Below, piece after piece: positions 10,701-24,120 of a stretch of 64,000 nucleotides of DNA. Position numbers and translations under genes: made by a program. Each line of letters starts with the position of its first letter. Within the stretch, counting starts at the first letter, position 1. Below the pieces are notes generated by a model, which was not told the DNA's origin, did not search any database, and worked only from the letters and a program-made list of their open reading frames with translations. The stretch is from Delphinapterus leucas (lineage: Eukaryota > Chordata > Mammalia > Artiodactyla > Monodontidae): positions 3,309,408-3,373,407 of the forward strand of contig NW_022098045.1 in NCBI RefSeq assembly GCF_002288925.2, read 5' to 3'.

Positions 10701-13700
10701 GATATGCAAACTAAACTTTGTGTTTGGGTAAGCTGAACTCATTGATGACCTCTTCAAGATTCTGTCTTTATTCCGAAAAGGTGAAGTGCCTGGTATTTTC
10801 TTACTCAGAGTCCTTAAGAGCTTTCCTGGAAGCTAGTTGAAGCTACCTCAAAATCCTGAGCTGAAATTTAGTCATGCGTTGTCTTTTAGGAAAGCAGGTG
10901 AGAAAACTGGACTGTGACATTTCAGAGAGGAGAGAAAAGAACATGTCCTAATTTTTTTGTATCTGTCATGACAGCTGGCTCAAATGATATATGATGAAAT
11001 AAATGTTGATTTCTATAGGGGCTTCCTGTAAAATAAAATTAACATTTTCTGTGTGTTAGGACGTCAGTGGTGATTATAATATTTGATTTATTAGTCAGAT
11101 CATTAAAGTCAGATTTTAAGAGTCATACATTAAAGTCTCAGTGAAGTAACACAACAAAAGTTTATTTCATGTTATGCCACAATTCCATGTAGGTCAGGCA
11201 ATTTTATTGCACTATCTTTTACTTGCCAGGAGCTCCCGTCTTTCAGCTCCATCATTTTGGCTTCTTCATTTGCCCTAATCTTAATTACCTTCAACCAAAA
11301 GTGACACACTTCATTTACACTCATAGTTCACTGACCAGAATTGGCCACCTAACCCCAACTCACCTGTAATAAAAGCCGGGAAGTAGAGAAGGCCCATGAA
11401 ATACTTGGTGAACACTAGCAGTCTCTGCCACAGTCTGCCCTTCTAGTCTCCAAACACACTTAACAGCTTCCAGGGGAGAAAACCAAAGTCTTAGCAGTTA
11501 CCACATTGAGCTTAAGCTCAGGATCTCTGGATAATTCCTGCAGGTTGGTTCTTCCATGAGTTACAAATATGAGTCCTCATAGGTTGAGAAAACTGTGAAG
11601 TTATCTGTCCCTCCTCCAGCATAAGCACATCCACACTTGTTATACAACAAGGACAAAACAACTGCAATAAGCATTCTCATTCAGAAAGGAGGACTGTGGG
11701 GTGACCTCCTTCAATCACTGGTCCATAGCAATTCTGAAATCCTACGGGACAGACTTTATGAAGATTTTCTATTTTAGGGTGAGGAATATTCCTTGATTTG
11801 ATCTTGATACTGTTCTATAGAAAGAGTTTTCTTGACTAATGTTCTTTATGGTTATTTATTCTTTATTCTCTTTGGCCATATCTAATTTTGTGTTAAGAGA
11901 TTATCCTTCTCATGGATGAACAACTTTCTTTTCTCCCTTTACTATGAAACTAAAGATTCTCATTAAAAAATTTCATATGCAGTAAAACCATGTAATTCCA
12001 CAATGGGGATTCTAGTTAAACCTAAGTTAATTGAAGAGCCTTGGTCAAAGCCACCCTGAAAGACTTTAGTGCCTACTGCCAACACATATCAACTAAACCC
12101 ATTAAAATTTTGAAATCTAATATTTTACAGTTTTCCTGTTAATCTAATGACAAGATTGACTATGTAGCAGTATGGTTCACCATTTAAATTCTCCAAAATG
12201 TCAAACTGTTGTAACACTAGCACTAAAAGGAAAATTTATTATTTTAGAAAGAGTGCTAGAATAGGTTTTCTAATATCAGGTGACAAAATCAGTTCCAATT
12301 TCAAAGCTTTAATCTCAATTGCTTAACATAGCCTAGTTGGTCTCCTGCTCATGTGATAGCCCAGTGGGGGCTGGGCAACTCTCCTGCACAGCTCTCCTGC
12401 AAACAATGACTCAGGAACCCAGGCTGTGCCTGTCATGCAATATCTCTCCCTTGAAGTCCTTCACTTCCAGCCACAGAAGGTAAAGAGAATGTAGATTTTT
12501 AAAAGCATGGATAGAATCACACATTATTAACTTATGAGACTGAGAAATGTGGGAAGTGGAACCATTGAGTCCTCCCTACCACTGTCACAATATTTAATAT
12601 TTTGTACCATGTCAGCCATTGTGTCTATATTTTCCTCTGTAATTTAATAATTTTCTGGGCACTCTTATTAAACTGGCTAGTTGCAATTTTAACAGGGATT
12701 TCTGCTTCTTTTGTAACCCCCCATGTAAAAAAAGGAGGATCTGGGGGCTATGTGTATTTATGGCTGGGAAGCCATGATCATAAATGGGAAATATATGTCA
12801 TTAGAGATTTAATGCCAAGGCAAACAAAATTTCTCATGTTGAGGTTGATCAGCTTCCTTTGATTAGACAATGAGAACTATATAACCCATTATCTTTCCAT
12901 TTATTCTCAATAGCTAGTAAGCTCCATTACATCTATAATCATAAATAGATTGGACTTGAATTTGAAAAAGCGTATGCTTTTCATGTTATGTTTTTACAGT
13001 ACTCACAGTTACATAAAATCTAGGAGATACATCAATTGTTTTACTACCAATTATGTCTGGGTGTCTTTTATTTTTTCATTAAAACTGTGCCTACTAATAC
13101 ATAGTGACAAGCTTACAAGGTAATGGCTAGAAACCCTTAAAAATTAATTGTTTGACCAAATATCCCCCATACACTTATGTTCTAAATCAAATTTATCTTC
13201 TATTGTTATTTACCAAATTCTCTCAATTTCATAAACAGGTCAGAAGTTGGGTCCCATCATCTGACAAAGATGAGTACATTTATTGAATTAATAGAACAGA
13301 AGATTTGAAATGAGAAGTTATAAGAGAGGTAGCTGTTCTTCCCACGTCTGGCTAACCTTGGCAATTTAATACACATGCAAGTTAAATTTAATAAAAATTC
13401 TTTTTTTTTTGTCTCAAAACGTTCATGGTGTTAAAAGACTAGGTTATGAGAAAATTCTACGTAAAATGGTAAGTTAAGGTGGAAAGTTTTACTATGTATG
13501 TGCCTCTGACTGGGGCAGACAAGTTTGCACAGCCTTTGAACTCACATTGTACTTTCACATCCCCAGGGTGGGTACCCTGCCTTGTGAAGGTGTCATCCCA
13601 TCCGCCTTTTCATTATATCGTTTCTCCTCCCACCCAAGGAGAGATGGCAGAGGACTGTCTGGGAACTTCCTGAAATCTACCCTTCTTCTACAAGAAAACC

Positions 13701-14693
13701 TGCTCCTCCTGCCCTTAGAGGTAAAAAGGCCACTATCACAATAACAGAACCTCAAACAGGTCATTGGATTTCATAGTTTCTGGAAATAACAGGCTTGTAT
13801 TTGGGACCAGGAAGCCAGAGTTCCCTGCTGCCTCTGTGGCATTGGGATAAAGAAGAAAGCAACCATATTTTATCCTCCAAAATGACACGAAGGAAAACAT
13901 AAACAAATCTGTTTCCCACATGGCAGCCTGCACAGAGAAAGCCATTGTTCCCTGGGAACTTCAACAGACACACGCCCCACTGTGCTGGATCAACTGGCTC
14001 GTCCTCAGTTTCCAGGCGTGAAGTCACAGCAGTGAAGTCTCCATCCCTTGGGTGATTTCCTCTTTGCTTGCACTGAGCTGTTTCCTGATGTACCTGATGT
14101 GCCCCAATTCAAAACAGTAAGGAGGAGAGAGAATCTTGCTGATGTACTTATCTTATCCTTGGGAGAAATCAGCTCTAGAGAAAAGTCAAGAAAGGTGCTG
14201 TGAACTGTATCACAGATCATTTATAGATAGATCACCCAGGAAACTGACAGTGTTTTGGCCTGGTTACTGTCAAGCAGTTAAAAATATGTAAAGTAAATCA
14301 TCACAATATTGATTCATTTATCCATAAAGACAGAACATTCTCTTAAACACTTAAGAGAAGTGTTTACACTACTTAGGAGATGCCTTGGAGGTAAATTAAA
14401 ACCTCTGGGGGGAATACATCAGACAAAAGCATAGCCACTTTTTAAGGAAATGAACTTTTGCTGGTGTGCATGCCTGAGTCACATTTATTAGCCAAGTCAA
14501 ACAAATGAGGTCTATTCACTGCTAGGGACAGTGCCCAATGCCACATGGCACCTCCCATGCCCCAGGGGCTTTTTTGTAGTAAGAGCAGAGCTGAGCTTTA
14601 GGAACTTACTCCAATCTCCATTTTAGTGTCTTATTGTCTAACAAGTCTTTCTTCCTTCTCCAATTCAAAACCAACATTAAGAAGGAGCAAAAG
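10701..14693. other. long unassigned non-coding stretch with possible ancient LTR-like pieces
   Basis: No gene is visible. Two parts look like old interspersed repeat. 11150-11470 contains 'aaaagtttatttcatgttatg' and 'gttcactgaccagaattggc'. 12350-12480 contains 'gactcaggaacccaggctgt'. I cannot name the family. 13480-14220 is less AT-rich and has overlapping short frames on both strands without recognisable domains. The frame at 12602-12862 starts at TTG and is not credible as a gene. Confidence 0.35.
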
Positions 14694-14985
14694 TGGTTAC
14701 CAAAGGAGAAGTGGGGGGGGGGGAGGGATAAATTAGGAGTTTGGGATTAACATATACACACTACTGTATATAAAATAGATAACCAACAAGGATCTACTGT
14801 ATAGCACAGGGAACTCTACTCAATATTTTGTAATAACCTATAAGGGAGACGTATCTGAAAAAAATAGATATATACGTATGTATAACTGAATCACTTTGCT
14901 GTACACTTGAAGCTAACACAGCATTGTAAATCAACTATACTTTGATAAAAAAAATAAAGTAAAAAGAATTTTTAAAAAAGAAGTA
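14694..14985 (+). mobile_element. LINE-1 3'UTR, older subfamily
   Basis: 'tggttaccaaaggagaa', 'aaatagataaccaacaagga', 'ctactgtatagcacagggaa', 'aataacctataaggga' and 'ttgctgtacacttgaagc' end in an A-rich tail (14947-14985). This is the reverse complement of the 3'UTR also seen at 34601 and 53690. It includes an 11-base G run at 14712-14722. No convincing TSD was found. Confidence 0.9.
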
Positions 14986-15139
14986 AAAACACAATTTCTG
15001 TTTCAGTTCTACCGTCACAGGCAGAGGCAGTTCATGGTAGGCAGAGATTTCTCTTTTCCATCATGTGGTGATATGATGGGAACAATGAGAGATCCGAAAA
15101 TATCATGCCCATCAGCTTGTCTCAGTGTCTCATCAATAA

Positions 15140-15225
15140 AAGCTTAGGCCGCAGTATCTATTGCATATCTACCATGGGTCAGGCATTACACTATGAACTA
15201 AAGATACAAAGATGAAAAGGATACT
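15140..15225 (-). mobile_element. L2 3' end fragment
   Basis: 'catatctaccatgggtcaggcattacact' and 'aaagatacaaagatgaaaag' match the reverse complement of the L2 terminus. Confidence 0.55.
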
Positions 15226-16589
15226 CTTACAGTCCAAAACCTGCTATACATTGCCATAGTAAACTGCCTTCTTTACTCTGCCTCAGAATTTTTCTATCTG
15301 AAGCATGATTATTGTTAACTGTTAATTTTCTGTCTCTCCAGCTTTGACTGTGAAGTCACGGCCTCTGTGTAGGTAACCCCCACATGTAGTAGTGACTGAT
15401 GCATTGCAGGGGCTCCATTTGTGAGTGATGGATAATGAATAAATGACCAGCAATACAGTGTGCTTTAATAGTCATTTGAAAATCATTGATTAGAGTCCTT
15501 CCAACAAGGAGACAGCTCTTGAAGAACAGCCTTATTGGAGGGCAGAAAAGACTGAGTTAGAGCCTGAGGCAGCCTTCAGAGGAGGGCACACTGGTGGACA
15601 GCCAGCACCTGATTCGGTCTAGGCCCCTGACAACAGCAGCCCCAAGAGGAGAAGGAAGCTCTAAGTGTAGGAAGAAGGTACCAAGGACAGCCTCACTTCG
15701 TCTACACCCATGCCAAAGCTCAGCTTTACTAGTGATGGCTTTGCTGTAAATAAAATTTTTTTTAAAAGCTAATGAGGAAGACAAGTATATCCATTTTAAC
15801 TTCCCATAGAAGAAAATAGTTTTTAGGAGACATACTTTGGCTTATCAGTGAGGGGAGGCAGTAGTTCTCCATGAGGGATCAGCAGACGGATTGAGCATAG
15901 CATTGACATTTGGAATTTGAATTCAGGAATATTTTTATTTCTGGAATTTAAATAATATCTTTTTTCATTTGTGGCTCAAATTTGTTTGTTCATTGTAATA
16001 GAACATACACTTTCTGGAGCTCTTGTCTCCTGAACAAAGGCAGGTAACAAACCCAACAGGCAGGTGCATTTCTCCTGGGGAGCGCAGAGTTTCCACTTCA
16101 GATATCCTTCCGAAGCCTGAGATTTTTGCAAGGTTAGGTCAGCCCTTTAGGACCACAGCAAACGACTCAGCCTGCTGGTCAGCTCAGACTCAGAAAGGCT
16201 GTCAGTCTCTATCACACTGCCATCTTTTGGCAGTGATAAGTATAACCAAAAAGGCAGAAGAAAGGAGGCCTTGTTAAGTGTTACTTGTACCACTTTACAA
16301 ATGAAAGCAATGCGATGCAACCACCCTCTCCACTGGTAGAAGTTCTTCGGAACTGACAAAACAAAACAAAACAAAATGGAGCAGTACTTCATGAATTTAC
16401 TTACACATAAGTCACCCTGAAACAATTTCAGTCCATACTGGGGGCTCCATTCTTTAATCTGTTAACACTACAAGACTTTTAAAGTTCTCATTTTGTATAG
16501 AATCCTGTAATATAAAACATACAGCATAGGTTACCTAAGGACCAGACATTCTGAGAGTCTTGTGGCACTTTCCATAATGTTGGATACAT
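15226..16589. other. unassigned non-coding sequence
   Basis: No gene or family recognised. Frames at 15557-15784 (minus) and 16023-16277 (plus) have no domain. A short (AAAAC)n run lies at 16358-16378. Confidence 0.4.
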
Positions 16590-16735
16590 GTGTTAGTCAT
16601 ACAACAGGTGTTTGTGAGTCAAATGCCAGGCCATATAGTGGTGGCTGGGGACACAGCAGTGAATAAGACAGACATGTTCCTGCCCCCATGGACGTTACAG
16701 TGTCAGGCTTGGGGGACAAACGTTAACATGGAAAG
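16590..16735 (-). mobile_element. L2 3' end relic
   Basis: 'atgccaggccatatagtgg', 'ggctggggacacagcagtgaa', 'taagacagacatgttcctgc' and 'ccccatggacgttacagtgt' form the reverse complement of the L2 terminus. Confidence 0.8.
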
Positions 16736-16805
16736 ACACCAGGAGACCTAAGGGTCAGAGCGGAGTTTTATTCATCAGAAATCAAAGTGTGCCTGCACAG
16801 GAAGC

Positions 16806-19800
16806 GACATTTATTTATTGTTTTAACATCTTTATTGGAGTGTAATTGCTTTACAACAGTGTGTTAGTTTCTGCTGTATAACAAAGTGAATCAGCTATAC
16901 ATGTACATATATCCCCATATCCCCTCCTTCTAACCTCTCCCTCCCACCCTCCTTATCCCACCCCTCTAGGTGGTCACAAAGCACCAAGCTGATCTCCCTG
17001 TGCTATGCAGCTGCTTCCCACTAGCTAGCTGTTTTACGTTTGGTAGTGTATATATGTCCATGCTACTCTCTCATTTCGTCCCAGCTTACTCTTCCCCCAC
17101 CTCGTGTCCTCAAGTCCATTCTCTACGTCTGTGAATTTATTCCTGTCCTGCCCCTAGGTTCTTCAGAACCTTTTTTTTTTTAGATTCCATATATACATGT
17201 CAGCATATGGTATTTGTTTTTCTCTTTCTGACTTACTTCACTCTGTATGACAGACTCTAGGTCCATCACCCTCACTACAAATAACTCAATTTAGTTTCCT
17301 TTTATGGCTGAGTAATATTCCATTGTATATATGTACCACATCTTCTTTATCCATTCACCTGTTGATGGACACTTAGGTTGCTTCCAAGTCCTGGCTATTG
17401 TAAATAGGGCTGCAATGAACATTGCGGTACGTGACTCTTTTTGAATTATGGTTTTCTCAGGATATACGCCCAGGCATTGCTGGGTCGTATGGCTGTTCTA
17501 TTTTTAGTTTTTTCAGGAACCTCCATACTGTTCTCCATAGTGGCTGTATCAATTTACACTCCCGCCAGCAGGGCAAGAGGGCTTGCTTTTCTGCACACCC
17601 TCTCCAACATATATTGTTTGTAGATTTTTTGATTATGGCCATTCTGACTGGTGTGAGGTGAAACCTCATTGTAGTTTTGATTTGCATTTCTCTAATGATT
17701 AGTGATGTTGAGCATCCTTTCATGTGTTTGTTGGCAATCTGTATATCTTCTTTGGGGAAATGTCTATTTAGGTCTTCTGCCCATTTTTGGATTGGGTTTT
17801 TTGTTTCTTTGGTAATGAGCTGCTTGTATATTTGGGAGATTAATCCTTTGTCAGTTGCTTCATTTGCAAATATTTCTCCCATTGTGAGGGTTGTCTTTTC
17901 ATCTTGTTTATGGTTTCCTTTGCTGTGCAAAAGCTTTTAAGTTTCATTAGGTCCTGTTTGTTTATCTTTTGTTTTTATTTCCGTTTCTCTAGGAGCTGGG
18001 TCAAACAGGATCTTGCTGTGATTTATGTCATAGAGTGTTCTGGCTATGTTTTCCTCTAACAGTTTTATAGTGTCTGGTCTTACATTTAGGTCTTTAATCC
18101 ATTTTGAGTTTATTTTTGTGTATGGTCTTAGGGAGTGTCCTAATTTCATTCTTTTCCACATAGCTGTCCAGTTTTCCCAGCACCACTTATTGAAGAGGCT
18201 GTCTTTACTCCATTGCATAATCTTGCCTCCTTTATCAAAGATAAGGTAACCATGTGTGTGTGGGCTTATCTCTGGGCTTTCTATCCTGTTCCATTGGTCT
18301 ATATTTCTATTTTTGTGCCAGTACCATACTGTCTTGATTAATGTAGCTTTGTAGTATAGTCTGAGGTCAGGGAGCCTGATTCCTCCAGCTCCATTTTTCT
18401 TTTTCAAGATTGCTTTGGCTATTTGGGGTCTTTTGTGTTTCCATACAAATTGTGAAATTTTTGTTCTAGTTCTGTGAAAAATGCCATTGGTAGTTTGATA
18501 GGGATTGCATTGAATCTGTAGATTGCTTTGGGTAGTGTAATCATTTTCACAATGTTGATTCTTCCAATCCAAGAATTGGTATATCTCTCCATCTGTTTGT
18601 ATCATCTTTAATTTCTTTCATCAGTGTCTTATAGTTTTCTGCATACAGGTCTTTTGTCTCCTTAGGTACATTTATTCCTAGGTATTTTATTCTTTTTGTT
18701 TCCATGGTAAATGGGAGTGTTTCCTTAATTTCTCTTTCAGATTTTTCATCTTTAGTGTATAGGAATGTAAGCAATTTCTGTGCATTAATTTTGTGTCCTG
18801 CTACTTTGCCAAATTCATTAATTAGATCTGGTAGCTTTCTGGTAGCGTCTTTAGGATTCTCTATGTATAGTATCATATCGTCTGCAAACAGTGACAGTTT
18901 TACTTCTTCCTTTCGATTTGGATTCATTTTATTTATTTTTCTTCTCTGATTGCTGTGGCTGAAACTCCCAAAACTATGTTGAATAATAGTTGTGAGAGTG
19001 GGCAACCTTGTGTTGTTCCTCATCTTAGAGGAAATGGTTTCAGTTTTTCACCATTGAGAACAATGTTGGCTGTGAGTTTGTCGTATGTGGCCTTGATTAT
19101 GTTGAGGAAATTTCCCTCTATGCCTACTTTCTGGAGGGCTTTTATCATAAATGGGTGTTGAATTTTGTTGAAAGCTTGTTCTGCATCTACTGAGATGATC
19201 ATATGGTTTTTCTCCTTCAATTTGTTAATATGGTTTATCACATTGATTGATTTGCATATACTGAAGAATCCTTGCATTCCTGGGATAAACCCCACTTTTT
19301 CATGGTGTATGCTCCTTTTAATGTGCTGTAGGATTCTCTTTGCTAGTATTTTGTTGAGGATTTTTGCATCTATGTTCATCAGTGATATTGGCCTGTAATT
19401 TTCTTTCTTTGTGACATCTTTGGTTTTGGTATCAGGGTGATGGTGGCCTCATAGAATGAGTTTGGGAGTGTTCCTCCCTCTGCTATATTTTGGAAGAGTT
19501 TGAGAAGAATAGGTTTTAGCTCTTCTCCACATGTTTTATAGAATTCGCCTGTGAAGCCACCTGGTTCTGGGCTTTTGTTTTAAGATTTTTAATCACAGTT
19601 TCAATTTCAGTGCTTGTGACTGATCTGTTGATATTGTCTATTTCTTCCTGGTTCCATCTCAGGAGGTTGTTCTTTTCTAAGAATGTGTCCATTCCTTCCA
19701 GCTTGTCCATTTTATTGGCATATAGTTGTTTATAGTAATCTCTCATGATCCTTTGTATTTCTGCAGTGTCAGTTGTTACTTCTCCTTTTTCATTTCTAAT

Positions 19801-20486
19801 TCTATTGATTTGAGTCTTCTGCCTTTTTTTCTTGATGAGTCTGGCTAATGGTTTATCAATTTTATTTGTCTTCTCAAAGAACCAGCTTTTAGTTTTATTG
19901 ATCTTTGCTATCATTTCCTTCATTTCTTTTTCATTTATTTCTGATCAGATCTTTACGATTTCTTTCCTTCTGCTAACTTTGGGGATATTTTGTTCTTCTT
20001 TCTCTAATTGCTTTAGGTGCAAGGTTAGGTTGTTAGTTTGAGATGTTTCTTGTTTCTTGAGGTAGGATTGTATTGCTCTAAACTTCCCTCTTAGAACTGC
20101 TTTGGCTGCATCCCATAGGTTTTGGGTCATCGTGTTTTCATTGTCATTTGTTCCTAGGTATTTTTTGATTTCCTCTTTGATTTCCTCAGTGATCTCTTGT
20201 TTTAGTATATTGTTTAGCCTTATGTGTTTGTATGTTTTACAGAGTTTTTCCTGTAATTGATATCTAGTGTCATAATGTTGTGTTTGGAAAATATACATGA
20301 TATGATTTAAATTTTCTTAATTTACCAAGGCTTGATTTGTGACCCAAAATATGATGTACCTGGAGAATGTTTCATGAGCACTTGAGAATAAAGTGTATTT
20401 TGTTGTTTTTGGATGGAATGTCCTGTAAATATCAATTAAGTCCATCTTGTTTAATACATCATCAAAAGCTTAGGAAATGACATTTA
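16806..20486 (-). mobile_element. LINE-1, 5'-truncated in ORF2, about 3.7 kb
   Basis: On the minus strand the element runs from a truncation near 20470-20478 to its 3' end near 16814. The 3'UTR (16820-17179) reads in reverse as 'aacatctttattggagtgtaa', 'ccctgtgctatgcagctgct' and 'ttcttcagaacc'. The same young subfamily occurs at 30.9 kb, 42.3 kb and 46.3 kb. ORF2 lies at 17180-20470. Candidate TSDs are 'gacattta' at 16806-16813 and 20479-20486, with weaker matching to the left (gaagcgacattta versus gaaatgacattta). There is no 5'UTR, ORF1 or endonuclease domain, so it is dead. Confidence 0.93.
17180..20470 (-). pseudogene. LINE-1 ORF2 remnant: RT and C-terminal regions, frameshifted
   Basis: ORF2p is the endonuclease/reverse transcriptase that performs target-primed reverse transcription in the nucleus. 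The remnant reads from the linker after the endonuclease domain ('NLWDAAKAVLRGKFRAIQSY', about 20.15 kb). It passes through the RT fingers/palm ('[20 protein letters not shown]', about 19.2 kb), the catalytic FADD (18877-18888), and the thumb/C-terminal part ('[20 protein letters not shown]', about 18.35 kb). The stop is TAA at 17180-17182. It is split into at least six frame segments (20298-19945, 19923-19516, 19379-19020, 19023-18547, 18605-17937, 17930-17457). The N-terminal endonuclease is absent, so no function is possible. Confidence 0.92.
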
Positions 20487-20709
20487 AAAAGGACCAGAAA
20501 GAGGCCAGAAAATGACAAGATGAAAGTGAAGGAGGATGAGCAAGGGCTACTTCTCTGGGAAAAGAATGAATTTGTAGGGACACAGCACTAAACCTGTGAA
20601 CTCATGGGTTATCTAGAAGGTTCTTGATTTGCATAAAATGCTTCGCACTCATGTTTAAAATTTCTATTTTTATCTCCTAAAATATAATATTGTACACTTA
20701 AGCAGAGTT

Positions 20710-20935
20710 AATGGGATGTGGTAAAGTGATTGTTAGAGCATTGGGCTTTGAGGTTTCAGAAACTTGAATTCAAATCCAGTGAGCTCTTCAATGGTAAGCA
20801 GCTTGCTTTTCTGAAACTATTTATTTTTAAAATGAGAACAATGCTGCGTAGTTTCTGACCAGGTTTAACATGGGTAAATGTATTCAACAGCCTAGCACAG
20901 AGTCACACACATGCAGATGCTTCATAAATAGTACA
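20710..20935 (+). mobile_element. MIR SINE relic, nearly full length
   Basis: 'tgattgttagagcattgggc', 'tttgaggtttcagaaacttgaattcaaatcc', 'taaaatgagaacaatgctgc' and 'cagcctagcacagagtcaca' are in MIR order, including the tRNA-like head with its box B-like 'ttcaaatcc'. Confidence 0.85.
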
Positions 20936-21937
20936 TTGTCTCACTATCTTAACTGCTTTGAGATCATTGAGACATCCTATCTTTAGAAAGGTTTATTCAG
21001 TCACCTTCATGAACATATTGCTCAAAATACCATTTTGATTATAGTCGTATGATTAGTGTGTAACACATTTGATGTGTCATTAATTCCCTTAAATTTATTA
21101 TTAATAAAATTGCTGGTATGTACTGCTTCAGCAAGTGATGGACCAAGCTCCTTTTGTCCCTCATGAAACAAAGTCTAAGCAGAATGGTAAGATGGGTGTA
21201 TCCTTGAATAACTGAACGTTTCTTCTTTGGCTGTCCAGAATCACTCCATTTCACTTATAATGGTGCAACTAAGTTAGCCTTAACTATGTAGAACTTATTA
21301 CTTCCCAAATATCTCCCAAGTGTATGTGTGGTGAGGGGAGGGGGCAGGTGCAAGCTAGTTCTTTTACTTACATTATAACACCTTAATATGTTTTTAAAGT
21401 TTTCCCACTCTTAAAGAGTTAAGCACAATTTATCAATCCAAAAATATAGTAATATCATTTTAGAACTTGGTGATGACCCACTGTAACTTAAGTGTATTTT
21501 TTACAGTTTAAACGTCTTCCATAATATCTCCTGTGTTGGGGCATGAATATGTTAAAGGTGGAAGAGCTCTTAACCTCATCTGTTCTAGTCTATGATTCTA
21601 CAAATCAGAAACCTCAGGTTGAAAATGGTAGCTTTCCTAACGTCAGTGGGTGTCAGAACAAGGATTCTCCTGTGGAAGTTCTGGTTCCCAAATCAAAACA
21701 TTTTATACTTTTATATAAAAAAGCATATAAGCAACCAAATTTCACACAAGTAATCTATGAATGGGGTCTTTCATCTGAAAAAAATGTCATGAAATACATT
21801 TGATTAAAACAGGTTCTAAAATAGCATTATTATTCTAATTATTAATTAAGAATAATTTAAGTAGTGTTTTTCTGTTTCCAACTAGAATAATTCTTACCAA
21901 GTATTCCTTTAAATATCATTGAGAAAAAGATTGTTAA
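20936..21937. other. unassigned non-coding sequence
   Basis: AT-rich. The frame at 21543-21803 has an ATG but no domain or promoter context and is treated as chance. Confidence 0.4.
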
Positions 21938-22020
21938 GCATTCATTTATTCAACAAATATTTACTGAGCATATAAAGTTTGCAAGACACTGTATTAGGTA
22001 ATTGATTCCTATCCTATTTT
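21938..22020 (-). mobile_element. L2 3' end fragment
   Basis: 'cattcatttattcaacaaatatttactgagc' and 'aagacactgtattagg' are diagnostic of the reverse-complement L2 terminus. Confidence 0.8.
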
Positions 22021-22204
22021 ATTAAGCAAGGTAAATATGGGGAAAGGAGAATGTTTACAGGAACAAGTCATCAAAATCTTCCCTCAGTTTCTCCATATTC
22101 TGACCTATGATGATAGTGTCCATCTGTGTAGCATTTTACAATTTCAAAGAACTTTCTCGTGACATGAATTTCCATAACGTGTTGTTTTAGCCTCTTCTGG
22201 CTCT

Positions 22205-22380
22205 TAACACTTTCAGTTTGTTTTTACTGTTCTGGGTATTAATGGCATTGATCTACTTATTAGATTTTAAGTTCATAAAACCTGAGGCTATTATAAACAC
22301 TACTGACTCTGCCACAGTGTCTAGCCCACTTTCTTGAATACAGTAGGTGCCCAATATTTGGTGAATGAATGAATGAAATT
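22205..22380 (+). mobile_element. L2 3' end fragment
   Basis: 'ttagattttaagttcataaa', 'tctgccacagtgtctagcccac', 'gaatacagtaggtgcccaat' and 'tttggtgaatgaatgaatga' match the plus-strand L2 3' end. Confidence 0.8.
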
Positions 22381-23399
22381 TCATTTGATTCTCAGAAGCA
22401 TGTTAGATAAGAAGACACTGTAGCTTAGAGAGATTAAGTCTTGGTTCTCACTGTTAGCAACCGTTAGAACTCCTAATGGGATCTCTTTCTTCCTTAACCC
22501 TTAATCAAAATCATGTGATAATTCTCACGCAGAATAGAAACATTTCTTTTTCTATTACCACAAATACAAAAGCTACTAAATAAGATATGTTGACATTTGT
22601 CAAACTATCTTATTTCTTAAGCCTGTGTTCACTTTTATTCCACAAAATCATGGAGTTACATCAGTCTGTTTTTTTGGCTATAATTCCCAGTTTTATTGCT
22701 AGGAAGGTGATTGTGACAAGGAGAATACTAAGTTCTCTGGTGAAAAGTAAGCGATACAGAAGCTCTATTTTATGTGTGTCATTCGATGCTACTTTACTCA
22801 TGTTTTTTATTGACCATAACTGACTTCTTCATTGTGATGAGTTTCAAAAGAAAGAATATGACAACCCATGTCTTGTTCCTGGAAGTAGGTGAATTCAGAA
22901 GGTGAAACAACTCACATGGCTTAACAAGAATATGTGAATTCCAGTAAAAGACTTCCTTTCAAAAATAAAAACTTGCCAAGAAGACCTCTAAATACGTAGA
23001 TGGCTTAAATTTACGTAGCATTAGCAATAACAAAAGAATGTGTTCTTTTATGGACCAAGAAATATATTTTCTTTATGCCTCTTTTATATCCATGCTGTAG
23101 ATAAAAGAATCTCTGAAAGAAAGCTTCAATCGAGTGCCCCGAACCTCTTTTCAGTACTGAACAAATTCTAGTCTGCCAAGACAATTGGAAAAAGCAGATT
23201 CATGCCTCCAAAGTGGTATAATTAAAATCAGAAGTAGAAATTACTGTTTTTTTTAAATATGTAGAGGGGTTTTGTTTTATTGTTACCTTATTTAAGGAAA
23301 GTTAACACAGTCCTAAATTTTATACCATTGTTTCTTGGGGAGAAATTTATTGCCTTCGTATGAGCAATCAGATGGTTGGTGACTAACACCTCAAATTGT
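22381..23399. other. unassigned non-coding sequence
   Basis: AT-rich with no recognised repeat or gene. 22387-22460 may hold a degraded MIR-like piece ('ttctcagaagcatg', 'gtagcttagagagattaag'). Confidence 0.4.
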
Positions 23400-23632
23400 A
23401 CTACACAGTATCAGAAGCACTTCCATACATGTTATCTCACCTGACCCTTCTACCTGCCTTATGCAGTTGGCAGGGAAGGTATTGTTATCTTCACTTTGCA
23501 AATGAGAAAAGTGAAACTCGCGGAACTTCAGTTGTTTGCCTAAGGTCAAACAACTAGTAGTTGTAAATAGTAAAGTTAGGCCTTGAACTTAAAGCTTCAG
23601 TCTTTAAGCTCAGCACACTAAATCACGAGCAG
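23400..23632 (-). mobile_element. MIR SINE relic, nearly full length
   Basis: 'cttccatacatgttatctcacctgacccttc', 'tgcaaatgagaaaagtgaaac', 'gttgtttgcctaaggtcaaacaa' and 'gccttgaacttaaagcttcag' are reverse-complement MIR, covering core and head. Confidence 0.85.
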
Positions 23633-24120
23633 TAAAGAGAAAAGAATTGCAGTGGAAATCCTACTACAACTTTGGTAACTAAAAATCCATTTGCGCTAAA
23701 TGAATTCAAAATTTTAAACTAAATTACTAGTTCCATGGACAAGGTACTAGATATAAATACACGTGTTAAAATATATAATCTTAATCACCAAGAAAAAAAT
23801 ATTAATAGCTAACAGCTCAGTCTCATTTAGAAATCAAAAGTTTCCGATAAACTGAGCAGATATAAATGTCAATCATTGTTTAGACTGACATAATTGTTGA
23901 CCTATGTATGTATTCAGTTATTTAGATTGGCTTTGTGAATACAGATACTTAAATTCTATTTGCCAGTCCCTTTTTGGAACAATCAGCTGAGTTTGACCAA
24001 TGGATATTTAGTTGATGCTGTTACTATATGCTTGCTTTTCAGTATTAGGCTTTCATACTGACTTATGTGTAGGATCCTATGATATATTCAATATTATGAT
24101 GCTGAACAAGATTAGATATA
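23633..24120. other. unassigned non-coding sequence
   Basis: AT-rich sequence upstream of the LINE-1 insertion at 24137. Nothing recognised. Confidence 0.4.

Noticed and set aside
12602..12862. 86-codon frame with a hydrophobic start
   Set aside because: It opens at TTG and has no domain, promoter or splice context. Hydrophobic frames are expected by chance in T-rich DNA.
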